Part shown: positions 19,006 to 30,660 of the stretch, in pieces | How positions within the stretch are numbered: position 1 is the first letter of the stretch | How the letters are laid out: each line of letters starts with the position of its first letter | Assembly: GCA_000333235.1 (NCBI GenBank) | Contig: CAPN01000051.1 | Coordinates: 372,001-436,000, forward strand | Direction: 5' to 3' | From: Pseudoalteromonas luteoviolacea B = ATCC 29581 | GTDB lineage: Bacteria; Pseudomonadota; Gammaproteobacteria; Enterobacterales; Alteromonadaceae | DNA length: 64,000 nucleotides | Translations under genes and position numbers: made by a program | Notes under the pieces: generated by a model | The model's input: the letters and a program-made list of their open reading frames with translations, nothing else | What the model was told of the DNA's origin: nothing | Databases searched by the model: none

Positions 19006-20601
19006 ATGAGCCAGACCTCTCACTCTGCACCAGGCTATTCAGAGGAGCAAAAGGGACTATTTAATCGTTTCTTAGCCTCTGTTGAATATTTGGGTAATCT
19101 TTTACCACATCCAATTACGCTGTTTGCGATGTTCGCAATTGGTATCGTTATTATAAGTGGCATCGCCGATTGGGCAGGTCTAAGTGCAATTGATCCAAGA
19201 CCAGAAGGCGCGAAAGGCCGCGATCCTGATGGTGTTATTGAAGTGATAAGCTTACTGAGTGCCGAAGGTTTACAAAAGATAGTAACGGGACTTGTAACGA
19301 ATTTTACTGGATTCGCTCCATTAGGTACGGTGCTAGTTGCATTGCTCGGTGTCAGTGTTGCTGAGCATTCAGGCCTGCTTTCTGCAGCAATGCGTGGCAT
19401 GGTCGTCGGCGCTTCACGTCGTTTAGTGACTTTTATGGTGGTGTTTGCTGCGATTTTATCCAATACGGCGTCTGAATTAGGTTATGTAGTACTTATCCCT
19501 CTTGCAGCGATGATTTTTCATAGCTTAGGTCGTCATCCCTTAGCTGGTCTTGCTGCAGCGTTTGCTGGTGTTTCAGGTGGTTACAGTGCAAATTTACTGC
19601 TTGGCACGATTGATCCATTACTCGCGGGTATTACTACTCCTGCTGCGCAAATGATTGATCCGACTTATGAAGTGGGACCTGAAGCCAATTGGTATTTTAT
19701 GATGATTTCAGTGTTCTTGATCGCGGCACTAGGTACGTGGGTAACGGAAAAGATTGTTGAGCCTCGGCTTGGAAAATACGATGTTCGTGAAGCAGGTCCT
19801 GATCTACCAGAAACCACGATTCAACAGCTATCGACAGTTGAGAAGCGTGGTTTAAAAATGGCAGGCTTAGCGCTGTTAGCCGTTGCAGCAGTCTTAGCAA
19901 TGACTATTGTCCCTACAGAGGGCATTTTACGTCACCCTGAAACTGGCGAAGTCGCCGGCTCTCCTTTTCTAAAAGGTATCGTGGTTCTTATTTTTATTAC
20001 CTTCGCGATACCTGGGTTTGTTTACGGTAAAACGGTGGGCACCTTAAAGAATGACCGTGATGTAATCGATGCAATGAGTAAAAGTATGAGCTCAATGGGG
20101 ATGTACATCGTACTTGTTTTCTTTGCTGCGCAGTTTGTGGCGTTCTTCAAGTGGACAAACCTAGGTACAATTCTTGCTATAAAAGGTGCAGCATTACTGC
20201 AAGCATTAAGTCTTACTGGTCCAGAAGTCTTTGTGTTGTTTATTTTAATGTGTGCATTAGTGAATTTAAGTCTTGGCTCTTCATCGGCGCAATGGGCGGT
20301 GACCGCCCCAATTTTTGTGCCTATGTTGATGCTAATTGGCTATGCGCCTGAAACGATTCAAGCTGCCTATCGTATTGGAGATTCAGTGACGAACCTCATA
20401 ACGCCCATGATGAGCTATTTTGGTCTTATATTAGCTGTGGCGACTAAATATAAGAAAGACATGGGGATTGGTACGCTCGTTGCGATGATGTTGCCTTATA
20501 GCATGATTTTCTTTATCGGCTGGGTTGCGCTGTTTTATATATGGGTATTTGGGTTTGGTCTACCTGTTGGCCCTAATTCTCCTATTTATTACACGCCATA
20601 G
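19006..20601 (+). CDS. AbgT-family transporter
   Basis: A 531-residue inner-membrane protein of the AbgT family, whose members import p-aminobenzoyl-glutamate or export sulfonamides and folate breakdown products. Many hydrophobic helices are visible. The family-like stretches SNTASELGYVVLIPLAA and NLSLGSSSAQWAVTAPIFVPML probably form the re-entrant substrate-binding hairpins. I start at the ATG at 19006 (MSQTSHS), which has GGGGA upstream, rather than the frame opening at 18994. It is monocistronic, with a strong terminator. Import versus export cannot be told from sequence. Confidence 0.9.
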   Translation: MSQTSHSAPGYSEEQKGLFNRFLASVEYLGNLLPHPITLFAMFAIGIVIISGIADWAGLSAIDPRPEGAKGRDPDGVIEVISLLSAEGLQKIVTGLVTNFTGFAPLGTVLVALLGVSVAEHSGLLSAAMRGMVVGASRRLVTFMVVFAAILSNTASELGYVVLIPLAAMIFHSLGRHPLAGLAAAFAGVSGGYSANLLLGTIDPLLAGITTPAAQMIDPTYEVGPEANWYFMMISVFLIAALGTWVTEKIVEPRLGKYDVREAGPDLPETTIQQLSTVEKRGLKMAGLALLAVAAVLAMTIVPTEGILRHPETGEVAGSPFLKGIVVLIFITFAIPGFVYGKTVGTLKNDRDVIDAMSKSMSSMGMYIVLVFFAAQFVAFFKWTNLGTILAIKGAALLQALSLTGPEVFVLFILMCALVNLSLGSSSAQWAVTAPIFVPMLMLIGYAPETIQAAYRIGDSVTNLITPMMSYFGLILAVATKYKKDMGIGTLVAMMLPYSMIFFIGWVALFYIWVFGFGLPVGPNSPIYYTP

Positions 20602-20635
20602 GGCAACGTATCATCATTTAACTAAGTAAATTATC

Positions 20636-20669
20636 ACAAGCCCAACTTTTTTGTTGGGCTTGTCGTTTT
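20636..20669 (+). terminator. Rho-independent terminator of the AbgT gene
   Basis: A ten-base-pair stem (ACAAGCCCAA/TTGGGCTTGT) is followed by CGTTTT. Confidence 0.85.
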
Positions 20670-20734
20670 GACCGCTTTACATATTTAATGTGGTTGGATA
20701 TATTTCGGGTAATAGGGACTGAACAGGACATTAT

Positions 20735-20953
20735 ATGGATATGAATTTGAACGCTACTCTGGTTGGTGAGTTATTGTTGGTGTTTGCGATAGTAATGACA
20801 TTTATTGGTTACTTTACGGCACTAAAAACAGGTCGATCTCCGTTTGTTACTGCGCTTATTACTTTTTTCTGCTCGTTATTGCCGCCATTGGGTTTGATTT
20901 TTATTGCTGCGCTTATCACACACTCGCCCAAAAAGACTGTAATCAAAGATTAA
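20735..20953 (+). CDS. Small two-helix membrane protein
   Basis: The product has 72 residues with two hydrophobic segments (about 10-29 and 39-62) separated by ALKTGRSPFV, and a basic C-terminus (KKTVIKD). An AGGACA ribosome-binding site precedes the ATG. It lies alone after the AbgT terminator and overlaps the convergent TPR gene by 11 bp. Not recognised; the membrane location is clear from composition and the function is unknown. Confidence 0.6.
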   Translation: MDMNLNATLVGELLLVFAIVMTFIGYFTALKTGRSPFVTALITFFCSLLPPLGLIFIAALITHSPKKTVIKD

Positions 20954-21974
20954 GCCATTTACACTGTCTAACATCATCAATCCAGGTGATCGATAGGGAG
21001 ATGGTTGGTGTGTTTTTGGGTTGTGAGACTTTAACTCGTAGCGGTTTCGCCAAGTGCATGGCGACGAGTTCGCGCATTTTATCGTCTTCGAGTTGATCAA
21101 ATGCGAGTAATAATTGATATTCGAGCGCAGGAGTCATTAATTTGCCTTTTAGCTGGTCGTAGCGAGCTTCTAACCAAAACAGCAAAGCCTTTTTTGCGTC
21201 GCTTGGAAATGCGTTCGTCATGTTTTTTGTTGGCTCAATTAATCGCTCAAAGTTAAGTGTTATCCCTTCGATAATAAAAGTAAACAAGAGATTTAAGCTA
21301 GATGAAATGATCCCAGAGCGTTTGTCGATTTGTTGGTAGTGGACTAGAGACAATCTGAAATGGTGCTCTGCATTTTCAATGTTTGATGTTTCTAAATCGA
21401 TGCTCCCTAAGTTATTGTGCACAATTGCAATCAGGTTGTGATTGTCGGTGTCCTTGAGTTCATCAAGCATCTCTTTGTAAAGTGCACGTGCTTTTTCATA
21501 TTCATTAAGTTGGCGAGCGACAAGAGCTAAACTATTCTTTAACGTGAGTTGCTTTTTGGGTTCGTCGGTTAGCTTAACTGCACATTCAAGCGCCGCTTTG
21601 CTTTCGTCTAATAATCCAGAACGGCGAAGCCAAATGCCACTAGCACTTAAAATTGACACGGTTTGCTTTTTAAAAAAATCGCTTTCTTGATTCTTGAAAA
21701 GAAAATCAAGTGATGTAGGCATCTTGTTCAGTTGATACGTCGGTACGTAGGCTTTAAGTGCCAGTAGATGCCATTGCATTTTGTGAGAAAGTGATAAAGT
21801 TTCAAAGTGTTTTATTGAATTAAGTGTTTCAAGCGTACGAGTAGGGCTTACAACTAAGTAACTTTCTGCTTGAGACAGCACCTCATCGAGTGGTTCACTC
21901 GTCTTTGAGTTAGCCTGCAAGCAATTAATCAATGCTAAGAACCCAAAAATATGACGTATACCCACACCGAACAC
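20943..21974 (-). CDS. Secreted or periplasmic TPR-repeat protein
   Basis: A 343-residue protein with a hydrophobic N-terminus (HIFGFLALINCLQANS) that looks like a signal peptide. The remainder is TPR-like helical repeats, such as NNLGSIDLETSNIENAEHHFRLSLVHYQQ. These repeats resemble the sensor halves of marine GGDEF or histidine-kinase proteins, but no output domain follows. It starts with GTG, and another GTG three codons on is an alternative. The role is unknown, and truncation of a longer ancestral signalling protein is possible. Confidence 0.75.
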   Translation of the reverse strand: MFGVGIRHIFGFLALINCLQANSKTSEPLDEVLSQAESYLVVSPTRTLETLNSIKHFETLSLSHKMQWHLLALKAYVPTYQLNKMPTSLDFLFKNQESDFFKKQTVSILSASGIWLRRSGLLDESKAALECAVKLTDEPKKQLTLKNSLALVARQLNEYEKARALYKEMLDELKDTDNHNLIAIVHNNLGSIDLETSNIENAEHHFRLSLVHYQQIDKRSGIISSSLNLLFTFIIEGITLNFERLIEPTKNMTNAFPSDAKKALLFWLEARYDQLKGKLMTPALEYQLLLAFDQLEDDKMRELVAMHLAKPLRVKVSQPKNTPTISLSITWIDDVRQCKWLNL

Positions 21975-22064
21975 TCAAGAACAAATTTTAGCCTAACTAT
22001 AGCGTGTTGGAATCTTCAATTCAAAAGTTAACGATGAGTTGATGTGGCGCTCGTTAGCAATTAG

Positions 22065-22862
22065 CTAAGCGGCTTGGTAAGACTTTGCTTGTAGACGCTC
22101 AATATGAAGAACTTTTCTAACGTCTGACCAATGAACGAGTGCAAGTTGGCCGCCTTGATGTTCAACAAGTGCAGTACAGTTTTCAATCCAATCACCGTCA
22201 TTACAATAGATAATGCCATCTTGGATACGAATGTTGGGTTGGTGAATGTGACCACAGACAATGCCATCAACTCCTTGACGTTTAGCTTCTCGGATCGCCG
22301 CTCTTTCGAATGCGTCGATTGCCGAAACTGCTTTATGAACACGTTTTTTAAGCCAAGAAGCTAAGGACCAATAACGTCCACCAAAAAAGCGACGAATACG
22401 ATTACTCCAGCGGTTTAGAAACAGCAGCAGATCGTAGCCTTGATCACCAAGCCAACTGACAAACCAGTTGTAACGAGTCACGGAATCAAAATCATCACCG
22501 TGAACTAGCAGAAGACGTTTACCTTGTTGGGTAGTATGAATATAGGAATGTGCGACCTCAATTCCCATCAAAGACTGACCAACATAGCGGCGAAATGTTT
22601 CGTCGTGATTACCTGGGATATAGATGACGTTAGTCCCTTGGCTGACTTTTTGTTGAAGTGTCTCTAAAACTTTGTAATGACTTGAGTGCCAAAAAAACTG
22701 TCTTTTAAGTGACCATAAATCGACAATGTCACCGACCAAATATAACGTGTCGCAGTGGGTATTTGATAAAAAATCGAGTAAAAATTCGGCTTTGCAGTCT
22801 TTGTAACCTAAATGGATGTCAGATATCCAAATGGTTGGATAGTAGCGTATTTTGTCTGTCAT
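22065..22862 (-). CDS. LpxH-like metallophosphoesterase (UDP-2,3-diacylglucosamine diphosphatase family)
   Basis: The product has about 265 residues with the full calcineurin-like motif set: SDIHLG, GDIVDLW, PGNHDE, VHGDDFD and CGHIHQP. It resembles the LpxH/LpxH2 branch, which hydrolyses UDP-2,3-diacylglucosamine in lipid A synthesis. The extra basic region around SNRIRRFFGGRYWSL fits LpxH2-type proteins. The ATG at 22862 is chosen because AAAGGAAAA lies just upstream; the frame extends a further seven codons. The exact substrate is uncertain. Confidence 0.8.
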   Translation of the reverse strand: MTDKIRYYPTIWISDIHLGYKDCKAEFLLDFLSNTHCDTLYLVGDIVDLWSLKRQFFWHSSHYKVLETLQQKVSQGTNVIYIPGNHDETFRRYVGQSLMGIEVAHSYIHTTQQGKRLLLVHGDDFDSVTRYNWFVSWLGDQGYDLLLFLNRWSNRIRRFFGGRYWSLASWLKKRVHKAVSAIDAFERAAIREAKRQGVDGIVCGHIHQPNIRIQDGIIYCNDGDWIENCTALVEHQGGQLALVHWSDVRKVLHIERLQAKSYQAA

Positions 22863-22942
22863 TGCGTTTTCCTTTGCATCCAAACAATAAACAAATTAAC
22901 CAAAATAAATGACAGTAGTGATACAAAAAAACGAACTAAAAA

Positions 22943-22970
22943 TGACAAAGGCGACTTTCGTCGCCTTTTT
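22943..22970 (-). terminator. Hairpin terminator of proS
   Basis: An AAAGGCGAC/GTCGCCTTT stem with TTTC loop follows the proS stop. T-rich tracts occur on both sides, so it may act in both directions. Confidence 0.75.
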
Positions 22971-22996
22971 ACACAGTTGTTGTGGCTATAAATTAT

Positions 22997-24724
22997 CTAT
23001 TCGCCTTTAATGGCCTTTGAAATAATTTCAACGGCTTGAGTAATGTCGATAAGCGAGGCTTCACCAGTACGGCGGTTTTTCAATTCGACTTGATTGTTGT
23101 CGAGGTTTCGCTCTCCGATCACCAAAGTATAAGGTACACCAATCAATTCCATATCATTAAACATCACCCCTGGGCGCTCTTTACGGTCATCAAATAAAAC
23201 GTCGATACCTTGAGCTTTCAAAGATTGATATAGGTCTTCTGCAATAGCCGGAATACGGTGAGACTTGTGCATATTCATTGGTACAATAGCGAGCTCAAAC
23301 GGCGCGATGCTTGTTGGCCAAATAATCCCAAACTTATCATTATTTTGCTCAATAGCTGCAGCAACGATACGTGATACACCAACTCCGTAACAACCCATGG
23401 TCATTGTTTGATTCTTACCATTTTCACCCAGAACGGCGGCTTTCATGGCTTCTGAGTATTTTGAACCGAGTTGGAAAATGTGGCCGACTTCAATGCCGCG
23501 TTTGATTTGCAGTAGACCTTTGCCACACGGACTCGGATCGCCTTCAACGACATTGCGTAAGTCTACAACATCAAAGTTGTTAACGTCTCTGTCCCAGTTA
23601 ATACCACGATAATGGACACCGTTTTCATTAGCGCCAGCAACAAAATCAGCAAGAACAGCGGCTGAACGGTCAACTAAGATCGGCATAGCTAAGCCAACCG
23701 GCCCAAGTGAACCTGGAAGTGCGCCAATTGCGTTGACAATATCTTCTTCTTTTGCCATTTCAAGAGGTGCAAACACTAACGGATGCTTATCCGCTTTGAG
23801 TTCATTTAATTCATGGTCACCACGTAAAATAAGCGCCACTAAACCACGTTTACCGTGCTCGTCTGGATTACCGTAAACGATGAGTGTTTTTACACTTTGC
23901 GTCGGTGCAATGTGATAGTGTTCATTAAGCTCAGCGATTGTCTTTGCGTTTGGCGTTTCAAATCGCTCAAGTTGAGCCGCGGGAGCTGGGCGTTCAATCG
24001 CAGGTGCGAGTGCTTCTGCTTTTTCAATGTTTGCCGCGTAATCACTTGCATCGCTAAAAGCAATCGCGTCTTCGCCGGATTCTGCAAGTACGTGGAACTC
24101 GTGAGAAACACTTCCTCCGATTGATCCGGTGTCGGCAATAACAGGACGATAATCCAGGCCAAGACGATCAAAAATATTGCAATACGCGGTATGCATAATT
24201 TGGTAAGTTTTAGCTAAGCACTCGTCATTTAGATGAAAGGAGTAGGCATCTTTCATTAAAAATTCCCGCGCGCGCATGACACCAAAACGCGGACGTACTT
24301 CATCACGTACTTTGGTTTGGACTTGGTAAAGATTTAGCGGCAATTGTTTGTAGCTGCTGATCTCTCGGCGCACAAGATCGGTGATGACTTCTTCATGAGT
24401 TGGGCCAAGTGCAAATGGACGATCATGACGGTCTTTGATACGCAGTAACTCCGGGCCGAATTGTTCCCAACGACCAGACTCTTCCCAAAGATCAGCCGGT
24501 TGCATTACTGGCATTAGCACTTCGATTGCGCCCGCTTTATTCATCTCGTCACGCACAATGGCTTCCACTTTACGCAGGACTTTTAAGCCATTGGGTAACC
24601 ACGTATAAAGGCCAGATGCAAGTTTGCGGATCATACCAGCTCTTAACATGAGCTGGTGGCTAATGATTTCTGCATCTGAAGGCGTTTCTTTCAGGGTCGC
24701 TAAAATATATTGACTCGTACGCAT
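22997..24724 (-). CDS. proS: Proline--tRNA ligase
   Basis: This class II synthetase charges tRNA-Pro. The 575 residues are of the bacterial type with an inserted editing domain (about 220-405) that deacylates Ala-tRNA-Pro. It begins [19 protein letters not shown], closely matching E. coli ProS, so I start at the ATG at 24724 rather than seven codons upstream; GGAA precedes it. Class II motif 2 is [21 protein letters not shown] and the C-terminus is the anticodon-binding domain. Confidence 0.97.
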   Translation of the reverse strand: MRTSQYILATLKETPSDAEIISHQLMLRAGMIRKLASGLYTWLPNGLKVLRKVEAIVRDEMNKAGAIEVLMPVMQPADLWEESGRWEQFGPELLRIKDRHDRPFALGPTHEEVITDLVRREISSYKQLPLNLYQVQTKVRDEVRPRFGVMRAREFLMKDAYSFHLNDECLAKTYQIMHTAYCNIFDRLGLDYRPVIADTGSIGGSVSHEFHVLAESGEDAIAFSDASDYAANIEKAEALAPAIERPAPAAQLERFETPNAKTIAELNEHYHIAPTQSVKTLIVYGNPDEHGKRGLVALILRGDHELNELKADKHPLVFAPLEMAKEEDIVNAIGALPGSLGPVGLAMPILVDRSAAVLADFVAGANENGVHYRGINWDRDVNNFDVVDLRNVVEGDPSPCGKGLLQIKRGIEVGHIFQLGSKYSEAMKAAVLGENGKNQTMTMGCYGVGVSRIVAAAIEQNNDKFGIIWPTSIAPFELAIVPMNMHKSHRIPAIAEDLYQSLKAQGIDVLFDDRKERPGVMFNDMELIGVPYTLVIGERNLDNNQVELKNRRTGEASLIDITQAVEIISKAIKGE

Positions 24725-24889
24725 TTTATTTCCGTTATTGTTCAATTTGCACTTTAAGAGCGGTAGTTTAGCAGCGCATTACGTGCAGAAAAAGCGCTAG
24801 TTAATAAATGTGTATGATTTTTATTGAACTGGCTATCGAACGAAGTCAAACCGTTCTTGTTAACAGAGCGCTAGTGAAGATATACCGCT

Positions 24890-24924
24890 GCATAGGATGC
24901 CCCGCATGGGATGCCCCGCATAGG
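24890..24924. repeat. Tandem 14-bp repeat, 2.5 copies
   Basis: The unit GCATAGGATGCCCC occurs at 24890-24903, again with one change at 24904-24917, and half a third time. It lies between the proS start and the peptidase stop. It looks like simple slippage or the remnant of a minisatellite. Confidence 0.7.
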
Positions 24925-24957
24925 CTGCTCCATCAAGTCATTTAATGTGGAGCAGCC
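24923..24957 (-). terminator. Hairpin after the secreted aminopeptidase gene
   Basis: A perfect 10-bp stem (GGCTGCTCCA/TGGAGCAGCC) encloses a 15-nt loop 18 bp after the stop. There is no clear T-run, so it may protect the transcript 3' end rather than terminate alone. Confidence 0.5.
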
Positions 24958-24975
24958 GAAATGGTAGTCAGTAAT

Positions 24976-26799
24976 TTAATTTCCAGTAATATTGAGTGTT
25001 ACGCCAGTGGCGCTTTGATAGCCATGCAGACCAATGTACCAAGCTCCTGCATTTGGGGAAGTAAATGAACAAGTTTCAGTATTGCCATTTTTATATGGAC
25101 GGCAATGATAATTTGAAAGCGAAACATCACTTGCTTGTTGGACGTATAAGTCAGCGTCACCGGATCCTCCCGAAATAGCGATAGTCAGTACCTCCATGCC
25201 AGCTGGTATAGCTATTTGTCGTTTCAGCCACCCATTTTTTGAGACTGTTAAATTTGTTTCTTGTTGATTAATCGGCGAAGGTGTAACTTTATCGCTAAAT
25301 TGCCCAAGCAAATTCACGCCTGAAATGGCATTCCATGCTTCTACCATGATGTGATAAGTGCCAGCTTGTAAGTTTATAATTTCACATGTTTCATTACTTG
25401 ATGAGGTTGTACTTTTGCAATCAAACGTTTGTAAAGTCGGCTTTTGGCCATACCGAACGTATAGATCGGCATCACCGGTGCCACCTGATGTACTAAAACG
25501 TAAATTGGAAGCGTTTGAAGGCACCTCCAGACTGAAAAAAAGCTGCGCTTTTGCGTTACCTGCCAATCCTGTTTTGGTTACACCATTTTGCAGTTTATTG
25601 TTCATAGGTGGAGCAACATCGCCTGCGTTTTTACCTAGTTCGCCAAGATAGGCAACCGCAAGTTTTGCAAACTTCGCGGCATGCTGCGCATCAAAGCGAG
25701 TGTCATTGATGGTATGTATATCACGGTTAATGTCGTTCATTCTTGACTCAAAGGGCATTGACGCAGGAAAACCTTGTTGAAACCATGAAGCATGATCCGA
25801 ACAGCCATAACCACACTGGTCATAGCCGTAAGTAATCTCAGGTAGATACGTTTCTATTAACTGTTGCAAAAATTGGTTTTGAGCGGCGTTGGTATAATCG
25901 GTCATCATGACGATGTCTTGTCCTTGTGTGCCGTGATTACCTGTCATGTCAAATTGGGCCACACCAACAACATTTTTACCGGCGCTTTTATATTCCGATG
26001 CAATGGCTTTGGAGCCTCGTAGCCCAACTTCTTCAGCGGCATAACCTATAATTTGAATAGTTCTTTGTGGTTTGTAATTGGTCTCAATGATGGCTTTTAA
26101 CGCTTCACTTAAAACAGCTATACCCGAGGCATTGTCATCGCTTCCTGGCGCACTGCCGGTTGTTGGATTGGATTGATTAATAGAGTCAAGATGCCCGCCT
26201 ATAATTACGATCTCATCTGCTTTTTCAGCGCCTGGAATTGTCGCAATTACGGATGATTGGCCCCAGCTGTGCGGATAAGCGACTACGGAGATATCGCTTC
26301 GATTTGCAGCGAGTTGTTGCCAACTTTGTTTTACCCAGTTAGCAGCGTCAATCCCCGATGGTTGAGTATAGTAGCGGTTAGGATAGGCACTGAGTGAATT
26401 GACGGTATTGCTTAGTGATTGTGTTTCAATTCGGGCCATCATGGCATTGACTTGCGAGGCATTGTTAAGTGTATAGTTCAGTTGGACTTGATTTTGTTCA
26501 GCGTACTTAAGTTGATGTAAATAATTTTGAGCTTCTAACAGTGAGTCATGACGAACAAAGCCGCCGCAGCGATGGTAGTTTTCATGCATAAATCGACTCA
26601 ATACTGAGGATTGGCTGTCATCTAGTTCCATCAAGGCAATTCTACGATTATTAAGTACCGAGGTTTCTTTGCCTGCAAGTGAGGTGGTTAGCGTAAAGTG
26701 ATTTGCGGCTTCGGTCTCTGTCGTTATCCAAAAGGTATGGTCATTAGCATTGCTAAACGCTGCAATAAAAAAGGTACATATAAGCAAAAAATGTTTCAT
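24976..26799 (-). CDS. Secreted M28 aminopeptidase with two PPC domains
   Basis: A 607-residue exported zinc aminopeptidase resembling Vibrio leucine aminopeptidase. The signal peptide is MKHFLLICTFFIAAFSNA. The M28 domain shows GGHLDSINQ, GSDDNASGIAVL, AAEEVGLRGS, DMTGN and CSDHASWFQQGFPA. Two C-terminal pre-peptidase (PPC) domains follow, each with a [10 protein letters not shown] or [10 protein letters not shown] motif and paired cysteines. PPC domains are usually processed or help secretion. It lies beside the M4 protease, whose PPC domains are closely similar, so the two probably act in sequence on extracellular protein. Confidence 0.95.
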   Translation of the reverse strand: MKHFLLICTFFIAAFSNANDHTFWITTETEAANHFTLTTSLAGKETSVLNNRRIALMELDDSQSSVLSRFMHENYHRCGGFVRHDSLLEAQNYLHQLKYAEQNQVQLNYTLNNASQVNAMMARIETQSLSNTVNSLSAYPNRYYTQPSGIDAANWVKQSWQQLAANRSDISVVAYPHSWGQSSVIATIPGAEKADEIVIIGGHLDSINQSNPTTGSAPGSDDNASGIAVLSEALKAIIETNYKPQRTIQIIGYAAEEVGLRGSKAIASEYKSAGKNVVGVAQFDMTGNHGTQGQDIVMMTDYTNAAQNQFLQQLIETYLPEITYGYDQCGYGCSDHASWFQQGFPASMPFESRMNDINRDIHTINDTRFDAQHAAKFAKLAVAYLGELGKNAGDVAPPMNNKLQNGVTKTGLAGNAKAQLFFSLEVPSNASNLRFSTSGGTGDADLYVRYGQKPTLQTFDCKSTTSSSNETCEIINLQAGTYHIMVEAWNAISGVNLLGQFSDKVTPSPINQQETNLTVSKNGWLKRQIAIPAGMEVLTIAISGGSGDADLYVQQASDVSLSNYHCRPYKNGNTETCSFTSPNAGAWYIGLHGYQSATGVTLNITGN

Positions 26800-26885
26800 A
26801 AGTTAATCCTTCAAGGCGTATTCCTATTGTTTAGAAGAAACAATGGAAAGTGGTAATCAGTTCGATGTAGGGAAAAGGTGAAAAA

Positions 26886-26906
26886 TGAGCGGGGTTGACC
26901 CGCTCA
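26886..26906 (-). terminator. Rho-independent terminator of the M4 protease gene
   Basis: A TGAGCGGG/CCCGCTCA stem with five-nt loop is followed leftwards by a T-run. The aminopeptidase gene is therefore probably transcribed separately. Confidence 0.8.
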
Positions 26907-26936
26907 AGTCCCGTTTGGGAAGAAAACGTGGATAGA

Positions 26937-29117
<2,181 letters not shown>

Positions 29118-29368
29118 CTAGTAGCTCCTTCATTATTATTTCGCTTTGAAAAACATCCAAAGCAATTTATGTACGTTAAAGTACGTAATGAGACTAGAAT
29201 AAAAATACAATATTTACACATTTAAGTTACAAATAATTCACATTATTTTTATTATATTGAAATATATAGGATTTTTAGAGCTCCTTTTGTTTCTTTTGAT
29301 AATTCTGTAAATTTTTTGTTACATACCATTACTGGTTTTTATGGGCACTTTTGCTTGAATTAAGCGAA

Positions 29369-30076
29369 TTACTTCTCTCGCGTAATTTCGGTAACGGTAT
29401 TGTGTGTTCCTTCGACCGTCCATTTAATATTAAACTCGTGTAACGACATACCGTAGTGTTGCACTGGATCTCGTCCTGCTTTATAAGCAGGCCGTGGATC
29501 TTGCATTAGAACTTGTTCTATAAATCGTTTAAAACGTTCGCCATCTGGAATTTGAGATAGGCTTATTAGTGCCACCTGGCTAAAAGACACGGTCATATCG
29601 GTTTGAGGCCGAGTATCTGCAAATCCCGCACTGGCGTCTTGCAATGAATCGGAATAAGGTAAATAAGGTTTAATATCGATAACTGGCGTCCCATCCAGTA
29701 AGTCTATTCCAGACAGTACAAGTGCAAGTTGACCTTGGTGGTATTCAACACTTTCAAGTTTTACCGCACTCATACCGATGCCATTTGGTCTAAATGTTGC
29801 TCTCGTTGCAAAAACACCTTTTTTGATGTTACCGCCTAAACGAGGAGGTCTTACGAGGGCTGAATACCCTTTTTCTGCAGTTTCATGAAAACGAAACAGT
29901 ATCCATAAATGGGTAAAGTCTTTAATTCCTCTCACAAATTCTTCGCGATTAAATTCTGGAGAAAAGACTAAACGAGCGGTTGCATCAGGCACTAGTCGGG
30001 GTTGCCTAGGAATAGCAAATTTTTGCTTGTATGGCGATTGAATAAACCCGATCGGTGAAATTTGATACGTTTCCAT
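29369..30076 (-). CDS. trmO: tRNA (N6-threonylcarbamoyladenosine37-N6)-methyltransferase
   Basis: TrmO (TsaA/YaeB) uses SAM to N6-methylate t6A37 in tRNA-Thr decoding ACY codons. The 235 residues begin with the beta-barrel TsaA domain (ISPIGFIQSPYKQKFAIPRQP). The conserved RPNGIGMSAVKLE and LDGTPVIDIKPYLPYSD segments follow. The C-terminal half (DPRPAYKAGRDPVQHYG) matches the YaeB C-terminal domain. It is monocistronic and divergent from two small unknown genes. Confidence 0.95.
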   Translation of the reverse strand: METYQISPIGFIQSPYKQKFAIPRQPRLVPDATARLVFSPEFNREEFVRGIKDFTHLWILFRFHETAEKGYSALVRPPRLGGNIKKGVFATRATFRPNGIGMSAVKLESVEYHQGQLALVLSGIDLLDGTPVIDIKPYLPYSDSLQDASAGFADTRPQTDMTVSFSQVALISLSQIPDGERFKRFIEQVLMQDPRPAYKAGRDPVQHYGMSLHEFNIKWTVEGTHNTVTEITREK

Positions 30077-30209
30077 GACAATACTCGTTATTTTCTTGGG
30101 GAGCTGATTCTACCTAGGAATGACATAACATCAAGTGTAATGGCGTGTAATGTGCTGTTTTTGTCAATCGCGCTAGACTTGTGAAAAATTAACAATAAAT
30201 TAGTCGAAC

Positions 30210-30380
30210 ATGGGTGATAGTCAGCATCAGTTGAATGCAAAGGAACTTGAAAATAACGAGTTAGAAATGGCAGTGGGTAGTCGCGCGCAAGCATATCATC
30301 AATATCTTGCTACGCGTCAAGCTCAAAAAATCATCGCGCCTTTATATAAAAAGAAAACTAAAAATGACGCTAGAATTTGA
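30210..30380 (+). CDS. Small unrecognised ORF overlapping the next gene
   Basis: A 56-codon frame (MGDSQHQLNAKELENNELEM...), hydrophilic, with a very basic tail (PLYKKKTKNDARI). It overlaps the start of the next small gene by 17 bp in another frame, typical of translational coupling. No clear ribosome-binding site is visible, and an internal ATG at codon 20 is an alternative start. Not recognised; support is limited to context and composition. Confidence 0.4.
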   Translation: MGDSQHQLNAKELENNELEMAVGSRAQAYHQYLATRQAQKIIAPLYKKKTKNDARI

Positions 30381-30660
30381 ACGACAAGTTGCTAACGCGT
30401 GTAGCCGAGTCGCATTTCGGCATGGTGAATATGTGCGCAGTCGTCTTCGTAATGTGATTTGGTCAAATCGCGAAAGTTTACAGTTAACGTTAGCGCAGTT
30501 ATCGTCTGGCGAAATCACCCCAAAATACTTCGAGCAGGCTCTTAAAGACGAGAAACATAAGTTACTTGAAAAGATGTCTGCGGAAACCGTTATGAATCCA
30601 ATGCAGATCTCAATATTGATAACTAGTATCTTATTCGAACTTGCTAAAGAGAATATTTAA
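30364..30660 (+). CDS. Small unrecognised helical protein
   Basis: A 98-residue protein, MTLEFERQVANACSRVAFRHGE..., predicted mostly helical with no signal peptide; the last 20 residues are hydrophobic (ISILITSILFELAKENI). The frame is open from 30307, but the ATG at 30364 gives a more natural start and sits inside the end of the upstream small ORF. Not recognised, and no function is proposed. Confidence 0.6.
   Translation: MTLEFERQVANACSRVAFRHGEYVRSRLRNVIWSNRESLQLTLAQLSSGEITPKYFEQALKDEKHKLLEKMSAETVMNPMQISILITSILFELAKENI

Noticed and set aside
29171..29195. Possible LiuR-like site before the M4 protease
   Set aside because: TACGTTAAAGTACGTAA is a direct, not an inverted, arrangement and does not fit the palindrome.
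30088..30294. 68-codon leftward frame
   Set aside because: It overlaps the small plus-strand gene and lacks a credible start context.
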